From contig NC_083636.1 in NCBI RefSeq assembly GCF_963576545.1, positions 7,691,856 to 7,755,855 of the forward strand: 64,000 nucleotides of DNA. Reading direction: 5' to 3'. Within the stretch, counting starts at the first letter, position 1. Each line of letters starts with the position of its first letter. Of the stretch, positions 12,669 through 23,645 are shown piece after piece. This DNA comes from Limanda limanda (taxonomy: Eukaryota; Chordata; Actinopteri; Pleuronectiformes; Pleuronectidae). Under the pieces are notes generated by a model. That model was not told the DNA's origin. It saw only the letters and a program-made list of their open reading frames with translations, and searched no databases. Position numbers and translations under genes: made by a program.

Positions 12669-14020
12669 ATCCGTCTGCTCTCCCAACCACTCCCCTCCAG
12701 CTCCAGCGCAACCTTGCAACACTTTCAACTACGATCAAACTGAGCTCCATGTCAAGAGGCGCCTCTTGGGGTCCTCAGCATTTCTCTAAAACTAACTTCC
12801 AAAGCAACAACTGTGTTTTAGGAAGCTGAGGCGAGCAGCTGTTTGTCGAAGAGCTTCAGCTGTGACTTTAACAGAAATATTAACCAGGGAAAAAAAACGT
12901 GTAGGATACTGTACGCCTGTGAAGAGGCTAAAAGTCAGAAGATGATTGTGAAAAACAGTATAGAAATCACTGTATTTTCTTTTTTTCCTCTTCCACTTGA
13001 TTTTGGATTGTCTGTAAATACAAGACTGCAACTGAGGAACCAATATCTCCACCACAGATTACCTGGTTGCAGTTATAGACAGAATATGAGATTATCGTTT
13101 CTGGTGAACTGTGTCAGCTGAGAACAAACAGCAAATTTGTGTTGATATTGGCAGATAATAAGAAAAACAGTCAGTCAATCAACTCTGCTGTCAAGTGTTA
13201 TCTGCTGCAATGTGGTCATACAGGATTTTAGGTCAGTTGCAACAAGTGAAAATATCCCAAGCTGTAGCAACAAGCGTCATTCCGTTTTTCCTTCTTTGTC
13301 TTCCGATATGTGAATGCAGTATCAACGTGTTGCCAATGTTCCAACATCACCAGCAAACTGAATGCACATGTTGAGTAAAGATCTCTGCACAACCCTCTGA
13401 AGTCCTGCTAAATGAAATAGGTTGAATTAAAAAGAGAATAGAAGATTTGGTGTTTAACAAGACCTTTCTTTTGAATGAAAGGTCACAGGGTCAAACTAAG
13501 TAGGAAGTGTTGGACAACACTGATCCCTAACTGTACGTTAACACAACAACCCAACTTGGTTTATCGGTTGCATTTCATTGTGGGGAACTTCCAGGCTCTG
13601 ATTGTCCCAACTTCACAGTCAGATCAGAGGTGCTGATTCGTCATCGGAAAATGACAAGATGTAATAATTTCAGACAGTAAGCCAGCAATAATAATGAATG
13701 CAATCTTTTTCCAACATGCAACCTTTAAAATACCTTTTCGATAGTCTTTCCCATAGACTATTCAAAGGACACTGACACTTTAGGCTATTCTTCCTGAAAT
13801 CGAATCAATATGGAACAAAAGAGGAGCCATGAGTTTCTTGGTTGCTCAGCTTTGTAGGAAGCAAAAACTCACTTTCTGATTATTTCGGTGCGCTTGATCC
13901 GTGATACGTGTCAGCAAGAACCAGAATGTAACAACCCTAATTGCATTCTTTCATATGGCAGTTGGGCGTCCTAAAACCCTCACTTCCATAAATAAAGAGC
14001 AGATGTGTTCACAGCTGGTG
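12669..14020 (+). other. slc16a7: Probable 3' UTR of slc16a7
   Basis: No coding signal follows the TAG stop. The clearest poly(A) signal is AATAAA at 13991-13996, followed within 30 nt by GU-rich TGTGTTC and CTGGTGACGCTGGTG, so cleavage near 14010-14020 is likely. An ATTAAA near 13426 is a weaker, earlier candidate, and longer forms using signals past 14.5 kb cannot be excluded. The end coordinate is inferred. Confidence 0.5.
13991..13996 (+). terminator. slc16a7: Candidate polyadenylation signal AATAAA for slc16a7
   Basis: Canonical hexamer about 1.32 kb downstream of the stop codon, with GU-rich sequence 10-30 nt further on. Chosen as the best-supported 3' end on motif context only. Confidence 0.45.
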
Positions 14021-15048
14021 ACGCTGGTGCACGCACATTATACTGCCCACCTGAGCACTGTTCTGTCGTGTTGTAAAACCTGCACCAATGCCGACTTTAA
14101 TACGTTCGATCAAGTCATAAAAGGCTCCTTGTAAGTTGTCTAATGCTCAATATTGCACTCATTTGCCGTATGCTGCACTGAAAGAAAAAAAATGGCCATA
14201 CGACTCCCCAACCTTCTTCGTAAAACTGATGCAACTCAATACATTTCATCATGGTTGAATGTAATTTCCTCTGTGGGCCTTAATAAGGTATTAATGACCA
14301 AAATCTCTCAACACCCTCATATTGAAATGCAGACATACAGAAAACGTGCAGTTTATCTCGTGGTCAGTTTAACAGTCCAATCTATGATGCATTGCCTTAA
14401 ATGTGATGTAGTGTAATTCCAGTTGTACAGTGCATACATGATAGTATTATACAAAGCTGATACACTTTAACGCGAACGCTTATTTAGCTGTTAGGAACTC
14501 GATGTTATTCGCTCCATTCGTCTGCATTGAAATGTTAAAATGAGCATTAAAACATCTGAAGGAATACCGCTGATGATACAAATGAACAGATGCTAAACAA
14601 GTCTACCTGTATTTGCAATCTCACTGTGTGCTCTCGACGTGTTCTGGGTCAACATATCACGTAACAATGTAACTGTCTGTTGTCGTAAGTGTCAATGTTG
14701 TTCAATATTCCATCCATTCCATGTTTTATTTTTAATTTTATTTTGTAAATGTCACCCTACACTGTGCTGTTGGTCGTTTTTTGTCTCCACACCTGAAGCC
14801 CGGAGCTGACCACATGGCGTCTTGTCTAGGCCAAACACATTTTCATAACAAATGTAGTTGGTCAAAGCAATCATGAACAAAAAACCCTGTCATTATCTTC
14901 AGATTCATGAAAATGAATGTCCAGCTGCGCAGCAGAGGCTCTAACAATGTACCACCTTTACCCAGGGATAATGACCGCCGAGTCACATCCTCTACGGTTT
15001 AATGTGGATGAAGTCTGAGCGTATTGGTGGGAAAGTGTTGAAAAAAAA
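14021..15048. other. Intergenic sequence, nothing recognised
   Basis: Follows the proposed slc16a7 3' end. It could contain a longer 3' UTR isoform. No gene or clear repeat seen. Confidence 0.5.
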
Positions 15049-15330
15049 CTACTTCTTCTAAATTTTTTCTCAGCCAAGGACCTCTACAAGTGAGAACATA
15101 TTCCAGGGACCCCCCTCATGCATGTATGACCCTCGGAATGGTTTGACACATGCCTATTTTTTTTTACAGCTCTACTTATGTGAGAGAATACACAAGAAAA
15201 CATGTCATACAATGATATTGGACGTGTTTTAAAAAGATTTCTACCATTTCAACACGGGATACTCGTGATTATTTAAATGGGTGAATCTGTAAACTTCTCA
15301 CGGACCCTGCCCCCCATTTGAGAACTACTG
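15049..15330. mobile_element. Non-autonomous hAT-type element (MITE)
   Basis: The left part reads CTACTTCTTCTAAATTTTTT then CAGCCAAGGACC; the right end reads CCATTTGAGAACTACTG. The reversed right end, CAGTAGTTCTCAA, is close to the CAGTGGTTCTCAA terminus typical of a vertebrate hAT family, and 'caaggacc ... agggacccccc' is typical of its interior. Ends are degenerate and I see no 8-bp target duplication, so this is an old copy. About 282 bp, no coding. Confidence 0.65.
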
Positions 15331-16763
15331 CCGTATGGAAATGAGCCAGTCTGCCCCAGCAACACACAGACAACCCCAGCTTGTCATTTGTTAGGTCCCT
15401 ACATGTTGAGATTACCTCTTCGTCACTGACTCAAGTGACTGTAACTCCAACTCCCAAAATGCACTTTGTTCACCTGCATTTCATGCCGATTGTAGTATTT
15501 TCATATATTACAATGTCTGTACCTTCCTCGTAGTTTTGTCTAATGAATATGATCTATACCTAATGAATGTTGACTGTTCCTGCTTGCACTTAGTAAGTGG
15601 AAAGAGGAACTGCTTTTATTCACTGTGCTCACCGTGCATGATGAGGGAGACACACTGCTGTACAATCACTCTCTACTAAATAACACTGCCCCCTGCTGGT
15701 TCCAAAACCACCCAGACCAAAAGGTAAAAGCCAAGTTTCAACAGGAACAAACCAATTTTCATATTTTACCTTTTTTGTCAAACCTCTTCGATTTCATTCT
15801 CATGCATAATGTAAATGCATCTTTAATTTGATTTCTTTTGGTGTTGGGAATATTTTTTCTATGTATTTATATTTGAAAAATATAAAGGTTTAGGACACAA
15901 CACAACCCATGCAATGGTTTGATGAAACAAAACTATATTTTTTTAATTTCATCCGAGCAATGTACAATTTATGATATCTAATCCAGGTTGTTCCCTAAAA
16001 TTTTTAATAATAAGTAAGAAGCTTTTATTGCTTTTGTAGATGGAGCAGAATGAGCAGCAGTGTACCAGGAGGCGCAGAAAACCCCCAGAGTTTCCCGACC
16101 TAGTGTTGTCGATTTTGAATTTCAGTATCTGAACCAAATTAAATCTGTGTAAGGGAAATAGTTTCATTTTAAAGGGAAATCAATCTGAATGTGGAGGAAC
16201 TGCTGCGTTAGGGCCCCCCCGCTTCTTCCAATAGGGAAGCGAGTCCGGGGCAACTCAGAACATAACCACAAATAACCCATGGTTAGAATATTGTGGTGTG
16301 TATGGTTCTGCAAAACCATGAAGCTATTTGTTGAAATTAAAGCAATGCATTTTTTTTTTTTTTTTACTTCTTTTGGTTCAAAATGTTTATTTGAAGAACA
16401 AAAGGAAACGTGTGTTCTAATGATGGAATTTGAATAGAGGTGATGAAGAGTGGATGTGACCTGCACCGATAGCCTTATCAATTATATACTGCTTAGCATC
16501 ACATATATTTTCTTCTTATGTATAATACCTGTATTTAGAAAGAGGTATATTTTAAGGTTTGCTTAAGACCACATTTATCAGAGGATAAAATTGATGAATT
16601 TATTTATTTATTATTATTATTCCTGTAAACACACAACTTATTAAAAAGTAAATGTTCACTGGCTGAAAGTAGTTTTGCTGTATAGCTTGATTGGGTTTTG
16701 TCGTTTATTTTTCTTCGGATGGATGAAACCAACACACAAAGTGAGTGTTTAAAGTTTGTAATG
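15331..16763. other. Intergenic sequence, nothing recognised
   Basis: AT-rich with an 18-base T tract near 16350. Short open frames only. Confidence 0.5.
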
Positions 16764-16893
16764 GTATAAAAGAGAGGAAGAGGTGTTTGATACATAAATG
16801 CAGAGGTCAGGTGAAAATGCGGAAACTTTCCCTTTTCAGATTTTTAGGGTCGTCTGCATTTATGTATCCAACACCTCTTCCTCTCTTTTATAC
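16764..16893. repeat. Long near-perfect inverted repeat (hairpin), 45-bp arms
   Basis: The left arm 16764-16808 (starts GTATAAAAGAGAGGAAGAGG) is the reverse complement of the right arm 16849-16893 with three mismatches, only one of them in the outer 41 bp. The 40-base interior also folds (GAAAA with TTTTC around GGAAACTTTCC), so the 130 bp form one long hairpin. TA dinucleotides near both tips would suit a Tc1/mariner-type MITE. Not identified. Confidence 0.85.
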
Positions 16894-18784
16894 AATTTTT
16901 CTACTTGTTCTGATTCTGAATTATGTTTCTGAATGTGCTTTGATCAAAGTGACCAAAGGCTTCTATCAGAATCTTTCACAAGTTTAGTGTCAATTCAGGA
17001 TTTCCACATTCAAAACTCCCTTTTGAAAACCATTGTTTTAAATAACCTCTTCCCTATAAGCCAATGGGATAAATTCTGCCGCTATAACAGAAGCTCAGTT
17101 GAACAAACCTCTGGTCTGCAGAATGAAATCTTGAATCCATGTGTGTGTGTCAGTGTGTGTTGGTGTTGACTGTAAACAAGGTGGTTTGCTACTGGGAGGC
17201 TGTAGGACTGCCAATAACATCTCTGGTTGTTAAGCTAACTGTGCCTTATTGTGCCACAATGTTCTGAAAAGATTTTTGTGAACACGCTAAACGTGATATT
17301 GTGTTGCTCAAATATTTCCTTTTTTTATTTTTTTGTCCTCCTTCTGTCTGCATGTTTCTTTGATTTTATATAGACTATCAACTTAGCTATAGCTGCCAAT
17401 ACAAAATCAACTCCTGTCTGTCTGTTCACCTCATTAAAACATAGGTACAAACTAGGTGCAAGGCTGCATAACTAGAAATATCTAGTCTGAATATTGTAAA
17501 ATTGACAGGATTTTCTTATGATGTGTTAATAGGACTTTGACAAGGATGCAGATATATGTCCTATTGGACACAGTTAGTTGTGTTGACATGTTTGGACCTC
17601 TGTACTGTAGCCTGTCTCTGAACTGAACTCAGTCCATTATGTCCTTCCAGTAGCAGACACACTGTGTGATTCCTCATCAGGGCATCAAACCATTTTAGTT
17701 CAGATTGTGTCTCCACTACCTCTGCAGCCGTCATGTCGGAGTGAGGACCACACGGGTTTCCAAAACTGATACATGTTTTTTTGTAACTGTAATATGAAGA
17801 AATCATCTATCACAGTAGGCTAAATAAATAAAATATATGTCCAAATAAGCTGTCGTCGTATGACTGTTTATAATTTCATGATTTTACTGTTTATTTTTGG
17901 TCCTAGATTTGGACTGAGCTGCTGGTCACTTTATGAAACACGACTTTACCTCATGTTTCATCTGTCACTTTTCAGAGGCAGCCTCATATTAGTGTGATGC
18001 CAGTCAGAGGGAGATTAATCAAGTAAAATGCCCAGATAAACAAATCTTATCTTTACTGTTGTCAAAGATAAAAAACTGAACATGCAATCAATAAATATTG
18101 TGTATCATACATTAAATCCTCGACAAAATATGGAAAAGTGCCCAAGGATACAGTTCATGTCACTTGAAGGCAGTATTACTGTATTTTTTGGTCAAGAGGT
18201 ACATCAATAAAGCTTATATAGCTAATATGTTAGCAAACAGTTGCTTCACCTCGAAACAGGTATTGTGGGACGTGAAACCAAAACAATTAGCCTAAAGACA
18301 TGCGCGGACATTTTTGAATTCTACTGTACTGGCTTTAATTAAGATGAAGGTTGGAGTTATGATTTTAAAATCACAGAGATGGAAGAGCTTTCATCTGCCA
18401 GTTGCTACTTCTGTGAGTTCATCAGTTACTGTATAGTGGGTGAAAACAATGAGCTCACAAGGCAAAAATACTGTAGTGCTCAGGGCGGATTCAATCTCTG
18501 TGGGTTGACTAAGAGTGACCTTATGTCAAATATAGTCATTTGATCAATTGCTAATCTATGAATATTGATCAGTGCGAGACAGAAAACAGATAATATTACG
18601 CTGCTCAGAGATGAACAATGTGACACGTGGATCCATCTCAAGCGAGGAACGCTAACAATCAAGCACCTCTGTTATTCTGCTACTTAGCTTTATTGTATAT
18701 TTCCTAACCACAAGATATTTATGCTACTTTTCTACATTGTTATGACGGGACTTCTACTTTTTACTAGGCGACTGTTCATTAGGC
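16894..18784. other. Intergenic sequence, nothing recognised
   Basis: AT-rich, with a short interrupted TG tract around 17140-17165. No coding or repeat family recognised. Confidence 0.5.
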
Positions 18785-18963
18785 TGAGAAAAGGCAGTGG
18801 GACCCTTTTAATTAACAATTTTTAAAACATCCTCACAACCTCTATTCACACTGGCCCTCCAAACATTTTAACAAGACGATTCCTGCTATAAAAACATTTG
18901 GTCTTCGCAATTTCCTTCGGTGTGTTTTTTAACGACAGTATTCATTTCTCTCTTGTACAAATG
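18785..18963 (+). repeat. Related block, copy A (partner at 23143-23350)
   Basis: Ordered matches with the partner: CAGTGGGACCCTTTTAATT, TCTATTCACA, TTTTAACAAGA, ATTCCTG, AAACATTTGG, GTGTTTTTT, then ATTCATTTCT and TACAAAT. Same orientation, diverged, non-coding. Confidence 0.65.
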
Positions 18964-19155
18964 TACCAAAAAACCACATGTATTGTGCTAAAATCCCAGA
19001 GAGGCCACATGGAAAAGCAAATCTCTATTCAAGCAAATGAGGAACAGCGGGAAATTCACTGTTTAATCACCACTGAATAAATCAGATGTGCTGCTGATAG
19101 ATAGGAAAACAGAAGATGTAGTAAAAGCAGAATTTTCCACGGCGGAGATAATAAT

Positions 19156-19158
<3 letters not shown>

Positions 19159-19242
<84 letters not shown>
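19159..19242 (+). repeat. (GT)42 microsatellite
   Basis: 84 uninterrupted bases of GT. Both 'coding' strings over it (CV and HT repeats) are artefacts. Confidence 0.98.
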
Positions 19243-19244
<2 letters not shown>

Positions 19245-22200
19245 CCATTAACAGTCAGCACACGAGATCACCTGCATGGAACCAGCAGCTCTCATTACAC
19301 TCAACTCCTCCCGCTCTCTTCCGGCATCAAACCCACTGATAATCAGGCAAGAGTCTTCCATTTAAATCTGCCTGGTGACCAATCCCAACCCACATTTTGA
19401 ATAAGCAAACCAGACCGCCAGCGCACCCCCCCTCTGTCTCATTGGTATGCAAGGCTCTGGCGAGGCTGCGCGTGCCGATGATGGCTGGAGACCCTCAGGC
19501 AGAGTTTGAGGCTAGATTTTAATGGGGCGGTAAGGGTCAACAGGAGAGGAGAGAACAATAAGCCTCTCCGGTTCCCTGTGATAGGCGTTTCAGCAGGACC
19601 AGGCCCCCCACGGGGGGGAACCTGTTGGGGTTTGAATGCAGAATAGGTTGACCTTCAAAACAGTGTCAAACTCTATTCCCCCGTAAAGCTGCAGAGTTTC
19701 AGGTTGGCTGCCTTTGAGTCCTGGGGCTCGGCAGTTATCTGTCGCATTGGCATACAAGCCAGCCACATAACAATGTTGTGATAATGGGTTAAACACTGAA
19801 GGGACGCGGGCGGCTCGGTGGAGATGTGACAATTCTTTTCATCTGGATATTTAGCTGGTAATTGCATCTCTGCTCTTAATACCTTTTAGTCCTCAGATAT
19901 CCTTTCCTCTCTGTGTCTCTCATGTGGACAGAACTTTCTCACTCTTTTATATTGCAGATGTTTCACTCGTGATCTGTCTGTACAAGTATTTATGGTTGGG
20001 ATTCGGGGCCAGATGTTTATGTAAAAATCGGGGAAAAGCAGAACCACTCACAATGTTTATTGTCGATTTTTTTAAATTTTATTTCATGCTTTCTGCATTG
20101 ACGAGCATGAATGCACAATGGACACATTTTCCAGATACTGCACAGGAAAATAATTATTTCTTGGAACCACGGACAGATATTATGCCTGATAGATCAAATA
20201 AATGGAGCCCGATGTCAGTTCTGATAGGAGGTAGACAGGGAAGTTGCTCTTCGTGCCTATCACCTGACTAGTAATGTCCAATCATATTAATAGAGGTGTG
20301 CAGCATTAATCAGTTGACATAACACAGCTTGTACTACCCCGGCCTTCTCCTTTTTTTCATGTAATTCATTATGTGTATCATGACACGGCTCTAAAGACAA
20401 AACATGAGGAAGATGCACGATGGTAAGTTGTTTAATTTAGAATTTGATAAAATAATCAACTGACCAAACCAGGTCACCAGCTTGACTCCGCCCTCTGGAT
20501 ATACCTGCCACACAGGTGGAAGAAAACAATAGAATGTGTTGCTTACAAACAGATCAACATTAAGATGAACCAGGCGACCATCACTAGGTCTACCAGCAAA
20601 ATCCTCTCTGCTATTCCGAAACCAACAATCTGACAATCATGTCTTCTTCACCAGCACCTGGACACGTGTGTGAAGGTAAAGAAGCAGATCAGGATGTGAA
20701 CTGAATGTCTCACTTCTCTTCCAAGTCGCACCCCTTTAATGTCTTTAAGAAAAGAGTTTCCAAAAGTATGTGCAGTCGCCCAATTTGTATGATTGATTGT
20801 CAGTACCTGGAAGCTTTTCACGATTCAATAGATGTGGTCGTCCAGTGAATTAGTTAATTTCGAGGCATTCCCTGTCATTTTGAAGTGTTGCAAACTAAAG
20901 GTCTATCTTAGTTGTCTATCAGATCTGATCATTCTGTCAATTCAGTTCCATTGGGTTTTTCTGACCTGCTGTACTCAATCAAATACTATTCACAAATTGA
21001 GCGTTTGGACCTAAACGTCCCAACTCTCCGTTCTGAGAGCAGAGTGATTGAGTTGGTGCTGCTCTCACGTGCCTCTGTTGAATTTGCAGCTTAACTCTGC
21101 ATTAGAACTGGACAAAGGGAAACTACTTCTTCTCACGGTGCAATGACTTTTGTCAAGATACCTGGGAGGCTGGAAGTCGACCAGAGTTGGGGATGCTAAC
21201 GAGATGGTTGTATAATGACATCATATTGGATGCTGTGTAAGAGGCATCGTTGTTGTCATCATTTAAATGGCCACATTATGTATATATTTATTGCTTTTAG
21301 AGCATTTTACAATACAGCAGACATCAAACTTGACCAGCAACATCCTGCATGTCAAAGCAGGATGAAACCATATTCAGCTATGGACAGTTTAATTGACGAC
21401 TTTGTCACTGTCACGCTATGGTTCAGCAACAATTTAATAAACAACCATTATAAATTGACTGTACTGTCAAAAAATAGTCGTTCGTTAATTTGTTGATTAA
21501 ACTTTTGTCTTGCAGCTACAGCCCATCGCCAGTAGGGAGTGCTGAAACACCCTCGGCACCCCTACTTCCAGCGTCCCTGCAAGAAAGCGAAAAAAATTAA
21601 TTTCCAAAGCTACCTCATTCATTCATGCGAATTACCAAAACAATTTCTTCTGTGAGACACAAAATATGGAACTAAAACTTGAGCCAATGAAAAATCTAAA
21701 AAGTTCCTGCATGTTTGTTTGTATCAGCTCCCCTCATATCAGAGGTGAATGTACAAAGCCAAAATACTCTCCCTCCGGTATTATAGAATATGCACTGATG
21801 CTATAACACAGGAAAATCTGCCCTGGATGAAAGCTGCTCTCCAAGCATCGTTTTGAAACCCTGTAATCGCACTGCACACAGCGGCCGAACCGAACCAATA
21901 CACGGCGGCCCCGAGGCGTTCTGACCCAAACCGGACCTCAAACCGTCAAGCCCAAAAGCTACAAGCTGCTCTAGTGTCTCAACAAGACACACATTAACCT
22001 TTCCTCCCTTATTTTTTTCTGTGGAGATCTCCCACTTTGAAGTGCCTCCGTTTAACCTTCATTTAACTTTTGTGTCATGCGCTCCCAGGCGCACCGTTTT
22101 GACAGCAGAAGGCTTTAGAAGTCAGAAAAGGCCCGAGGCTATAGATGGCATATCAGCACATCTGTCTGCTGTGGCGCCAGGTTTTGAAGAGAGGAGCTGG

Positions 22201-23142
22201 CTGCTTCCTTCTTCTGCGAGAGGTCTGCCACTTACTGACTAGATTTCGCCGAAGCTCAGTGTCAGGAAGACGCTTCAAAAAGGCGTCGTCCTGATGTTGC
22301 AGCGGCAATGGGTCTGATCTTTACTGGAAATTATTCCACAGCAGTATAAACACACCGGCCTGAGCCCAACAAAGTGTCTTTGAAAAATGCAGGGCTGTTT
22401 TAGCATGAAAATGAAAGTTGAAAAGAAAGACTTTTCTGACAAATTGATTTAAAACTGCATTATAGCTATTTTTTCCACTTGGAACTCAACAAGCTAAACA
22501 ACTCTGGCACCATATCCCCTCCAAGTTGTTCCAGGGAACATGTTGAGACGATACTGTTGTGTGCGCTCATGAATCATCAGCCTATTGACAGATATAACTT
22601 TCAAACACAAAGAAGAACAATTTGGCGGATTCAAACCCGTGCTTTGGCTGAAGTTTGTGATGCTGGGAGTGCAAAACGAGTGCTTCACTTATTTTCTTCA
22701 TTCAAACAGAGAGCCTGCAACCTGCAAAATGTACAGGACGCCAACGCCAGCTGCACGCCCGTCTACAGACCAATCGATGTAAAGTAGAGATAGACGCCGC
22801 CTACATAGGATATGGACGTACAAAAGTCCTTAGTGCGCTCTTTAACTTGCGATGACAAACTGAAACTAACCAGGTCGAACGTAAACTATGTAACAAGGAC
22901 AACAACCCCAATTTGGACTTTCAGGTGTGAAAACACACTTATCTTTCTTGTCAACTCACAAAAATAGAAGTCCAGTTTCACCTACCTCTCTGGCTTAATC
23001 TCTCTCTATATACATATACCCTGATTAATACTACATTGCTGCCCACTGTTCTAACGTTTCTTTGTCATGCTGTGACTGCTACATTTACCTCGGCTCCGGG
23101 CGACTGGTAACTTCCCAGAGATCTGCCAGGTTAAGGGGGAGG
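19243..23142. other. Intergenic sequence with GC-richer island 19400-19830
   Basis: The segment 19400-19830 has a complex, GC-richer composition with no exon-like frame, as is common for conserved non-coding elements; conservation cannot be tested here. A short segment near 21510-21580 (AGTAGGGAGTGCTGAAACAC, CGGCACCCCTACTTCC) resembles a DNA-transposon end. A second GC-richer stretch lies at about 22030-22260. No gene seen. Confidence 0.5.
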
Positions 23143-23350
23143 AAAAAAGTCAGTGTGACCCTTTTTAATTGGAGTGTGAACTGTACGATTTCTATTCACA
23201 CATGGCCCGTCGAAAATTTTAACAAGAAAATTCCTGAAAACATTTGGCCTTAACTTGCTGTGTTTTTTCTACACTTTTCTCTCTCTGTAGTTCTGCCCTT
23301 TTCTTCGCCAGTTTTTATTATACAGCAGCATTCATTTCTTTTTACAAATA
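23143..23350 (+). repeat. Related block, copy B (partner at 18785-18963)
   Basis: Matches copy A in order: CAGTGTGACCCTTTTTAATT, TCTATTCACA, TTTTAACAAGA, ATTCCTG, AAACATTTGG, GTGTTTTTT. About 50 bases absent from copy A follow, then ATTCATTTCTTTTTACAAAT. Confidence 0.65.
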
Positions 23351-23584
23351 TTATGCAAAATATTAATTAAAACCGGTTTTATATGAGTTGTTTCATTCAT
23401 CTTGATGATATTTATAATTTTATAATGTTATAATGAATGTCAATATCAGAATGAGTCACTTTGGGAGAAAAACTGTCTCTGCATTATCTGAATGGAGAAA
23501 ATCAGCTGAGATTTTACCACAGACTTTTCCATCTAATTGCAGTTTTCATAGCTTATATTGGACTGAGCTAAGTCGTGTGCTTGT

Positions 23585-23645
23585 ATGTGTGTGTGTGTGT
23601 GTGCGTGCGTGCGCGCATGTGTGTGTGTGTGTGTGCCTGTGTGTG
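23585..23645 (+). repeat. Interrupted GT microsatellite
   Basis: GT units with GTGCGTGCGTGCGCGCATG interruption; an imperfect TG/CG alternating tract of about 60 bp. Confidence 0.9.

Noticed and set aside
19924..20271. 115-codon plus-strand open frame
   Set aside because: Hydrophobic patches arise from T-rich DNA; no homology recognised, no exon borders.
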